From Reticulitermes speratus (taxonomy: Eukaryota > Arthropoda > Insecta > Blattodea > Rhinotermitidae): 64,000 nucleotides of DNA. The DNA lies in NCBI GenBank assembly GCA_021186555.1, contig JAJKFL010000237.1, forward strand, positions 888,558-952,557, given 5' to 3'. A program made the translations under genes and the position numbers. The notes below the pieces were generated by a model, which did no database searches, was not told the origin of the DNA, and was given only the letters and a program-made list of their open reading frames with translations. Below are positions 62,695-64,000 of this stretch, one piece after another; the stretch's first letter is position 1, and each line of letters begins with the position of its first letter.

Positions 62695-62915
62695 TGAGGC
62701 TTAAAAACTGCCTTCTAAACATGTGATTGAAAGAAAGTTAGAAGGAAGGATAGAAATGATGGGAAGGCGAGGAAGAAAGCGTAAGCAGCTACTGGATGAC
62801 ATTAAGGAAAAGAGAAGATACTGGAAATTGAAAGAGGAAGCACTAGATGGCACTCTGTGGAAAACTTGCTTTGGAAGAGGCTACGGACCTGTCGTAAGAC
62901 AGACTGCAGAATGAA
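62695..62915 (+). mobile_element. LINE 3' terminal fragment inserted in gene 4
   Basis: Encodes only the last about 70 residues of the same LINE family as 11125-12000: ERKLEGRIEMMGRRGRKRKQ, LLDDIKEKRR, and the terminal GRGYGPVVRQTAE with stop TGA at 62912-62914. The left flank reads CCAATAATATGAGGC. The right flank, after the tandem tail, reads CGAATATAAGC, while uninterrupted gene 2 reads CCAATAATATAAGC. This suggests a duplication of roughly AATATAAGC at the insertion site. The element points opposite to the gene it interrupts. Confidence 0.8.
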
Positions 62916-63189
62916 GAAGCTACGGACCTGTCGTAAGACAGACTGCAGAATGAAGAGGCTACGGACCTGGCGTAAGACAGACTGCAGAATGAAGAGGCTA
63001 CGGACCTGTCGTAAGACAGACTGCAGAATGAAGAGGCTACGGACCTGTCGTAAGACAGACAGCAGAATGAAGAAGCTACGAACCTGTCGTAAGACAGACT
63101 GCAGAATGAAGAGGCTACGGACCTGTCGTAAGACAGACTGCAGAATGAAGAGGCTACGGACCTGTCCTAAGACAGACTACAGAATGAAC
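62878..63189 (+). repeat. eight tandem copies of the 39-bp LINE 3' end
   Basis: Eight units of 39 bp (gaggctacggacctgtcgta plus aagacagactgcagaatga type) begin within the last codons of the LINE frame at 62878 and run to the 3' flank. Units differ by one or two bases, for example TGG for TGT in unit 3 and CCT for CGT in unit 8. In one frame they read RLRTCRKTDCRMK repeatedly; this is a by-product of the 39-bp length, not a protein. Confidence 0.9.
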
Positions 63190-64000
63190 GAATATAAGCA
63201 TTACCTTCGCGCACTGCCTGATGTAATATTATTACACCATCTCTCCAGTCACTTGTCCTATTTCCGTACTGTTTTAACACCTCTTTTCATGGCTGAGACC
63301 TTGACAGCATTCCATCTATAAAAACTCTAATCACCCGATAATCTTCGTTCTGAAATATAAGATCCTGCACTTGTTGGGAAGTGTTCGACCCTCTGGTCAG
63401 TCGATTTACCAAAAACTCTGCAGCATAATACTCGGCAAACGTGCGGTGTATAAAGTGCAGTTTATCGTCATCACTTACTTGCACTATCCCAGCCCTTGTT
63501 AAGTCTTCGTCTAGAGATGTACATTCGCTATTAGCTTCAAGAAGGGTCAATTGTTCCTCAGCAAACAACATTTTCAAGGCTAGTATTTGATGATCCTGTG
63601 TGATATTTTTAAAAAATTGTGTTCGTGCCGTTTGTGCACCCAGATTTGTCATGGGATTTTAAACTTTTCCTCATAACAAATGTCATACTTTCTATTCTTA
63701 AATGTTTCGAATAACCCAAGCAGGTCTAGTTTGAACGGTAACTGAGGCACGGATTCAGCTGACTGACAGAATGTTTTAACTTCTTCATCAAATGCCTCCG
63801 CCAACATGCGGCATTGTAATGGTATGCCGGTGAACTCTTTGTCTTTGTCACTAATTGATTGGGCTAGTTCCTTAATTAAATGTTTAGCATAAATTTCTAA
63901 CTTGACTTTCTTTTCCTCTTTCTCCTTACTGTCCATCTCAGTAAACCTGTCATTTAGACTCCAAAATTTTGTTAAAAATTCGACTTGATTTTCTTCAGAA

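Larger units (their letters stand above)
62300..64000 (-). pseudogene. gene 4 (partial): C-terminal NACHT region and remnant repeats, interrupted by a LINE
   Basis: The gene runs off the right edge, so the N-terminus, lipase-like domain and NACHT P-loop are outside. Readable from the edge inward: a block 63936-63649 with GIPLQCRMLAEAF as in gene 3, then a frameshift near 63655; a block 63652-63287 with HFIHRTFAEYYAAEFL; then loss of frame near 63295. A LINE 3' end with a 39-bp octamer (62695-63189) splits the following segment. Only two or three degraded ankyrin-like repeats remain (62395-62690: HELLLAQDN, AWHLAAKEAN) before the spacer that also lies beyond the gene 2 terminus. In-frame stops, frameshifts and the insertion make this a pseudogene, at least in its C-terminal half. 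Confidence 0.8.

Noticed and set aside
62857-63321. 154-codon frame rich in Arg and Lys
   Set aside because: It reads through the 39-bp LINE tail repeats in a frame different from the LINE protein.

Overview
The window looks like nuclear DNA of an arthropod, most likely a cockroach or termite (Blattodea). The reasons are: intron-poor genes buried in minisatellites, 5'-truncated LINE copies whose YADD reverse-transcriptase and C-terminal wording I recognise from cockroach and termite genomes, a tRNA-derived SINE with a target-site duplication, and a NACHT/ankyrin-like protein family I associate with the same insects. The taxonomic call is from memory of protein wording, not from a search.

The locus is a tandem array of four related units, all with the gene on the minus strand, starting at 5988 (gene 1), 25528 (gene 2), 43455 (gene 3) and beyond the right edge (gene 4). 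Unit length is about 18-20 kb. The ancestral protein reads N-terminal class-3-lipase-like alpha/beta-hydrolase domain, a linker of unknown fold, a NACHT NTPase (Walker A AGMGKST, Walker B IMLDGFDE), and an array of 44-residue ankyrin-like repeats (132 bp each). This is the layout of an NLR: effector, NTPase switch, repeat sensor. Only gene 3 keeps a long open frame: 2646 codons without an intron. It has two lipase-like modules in tandem. Genes 1, 2 and 4 carry frameshifts, stops, loss of the array, or a LINE insertion. The lipase nucleophile serine survives only in gene 2. It is Cys in gene 1 and Phe and Tyr in the two modules of gene 3, each one base away from the same TCT codon.

Between the genes the DNA is mostly minisatellite, and different families recur in the same order. 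Reading rightwards from a gene's 5' end: conserved 5' flank, 98-bp repeat, (TA)n-linked ~200-bp repeat, 88-bp repeat, 150-bp repeat, 135-bp repeat, 118-bp repeat, 45-bp repeat, 143-bp repeat, then the 3' end of the next gene. Copy numbers differ and some families are missing from some units. Three large arrays (61, 100 and 40 bp) occur only between genes 3 and 4, and a 69-bp array only between genes 1 and 2. A 100-N assembly gap (8742-8841) sits inside an 88-bp array.

Mobile DNA: a LINE fragment at about 11125-12000; a second LINE 3' end at about 62695-63189, inserted in gene 4 and ending in eight copies of its last 39 bp; a tRNA-SINE at 34553-34810 inside the decayed repeat array of gene 3; an inverted-repeat element at 9331-9962; and four hammerhead-like motifs with covarying stems, of the kind carried by Penelope-like elements. 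No rRNA, intact tRNA, CRISPR or prokaryotic feature was seen. Long open frames inside the minisatellites and on the plus strand of the ankyrin-like arrays are treated as artefacts.
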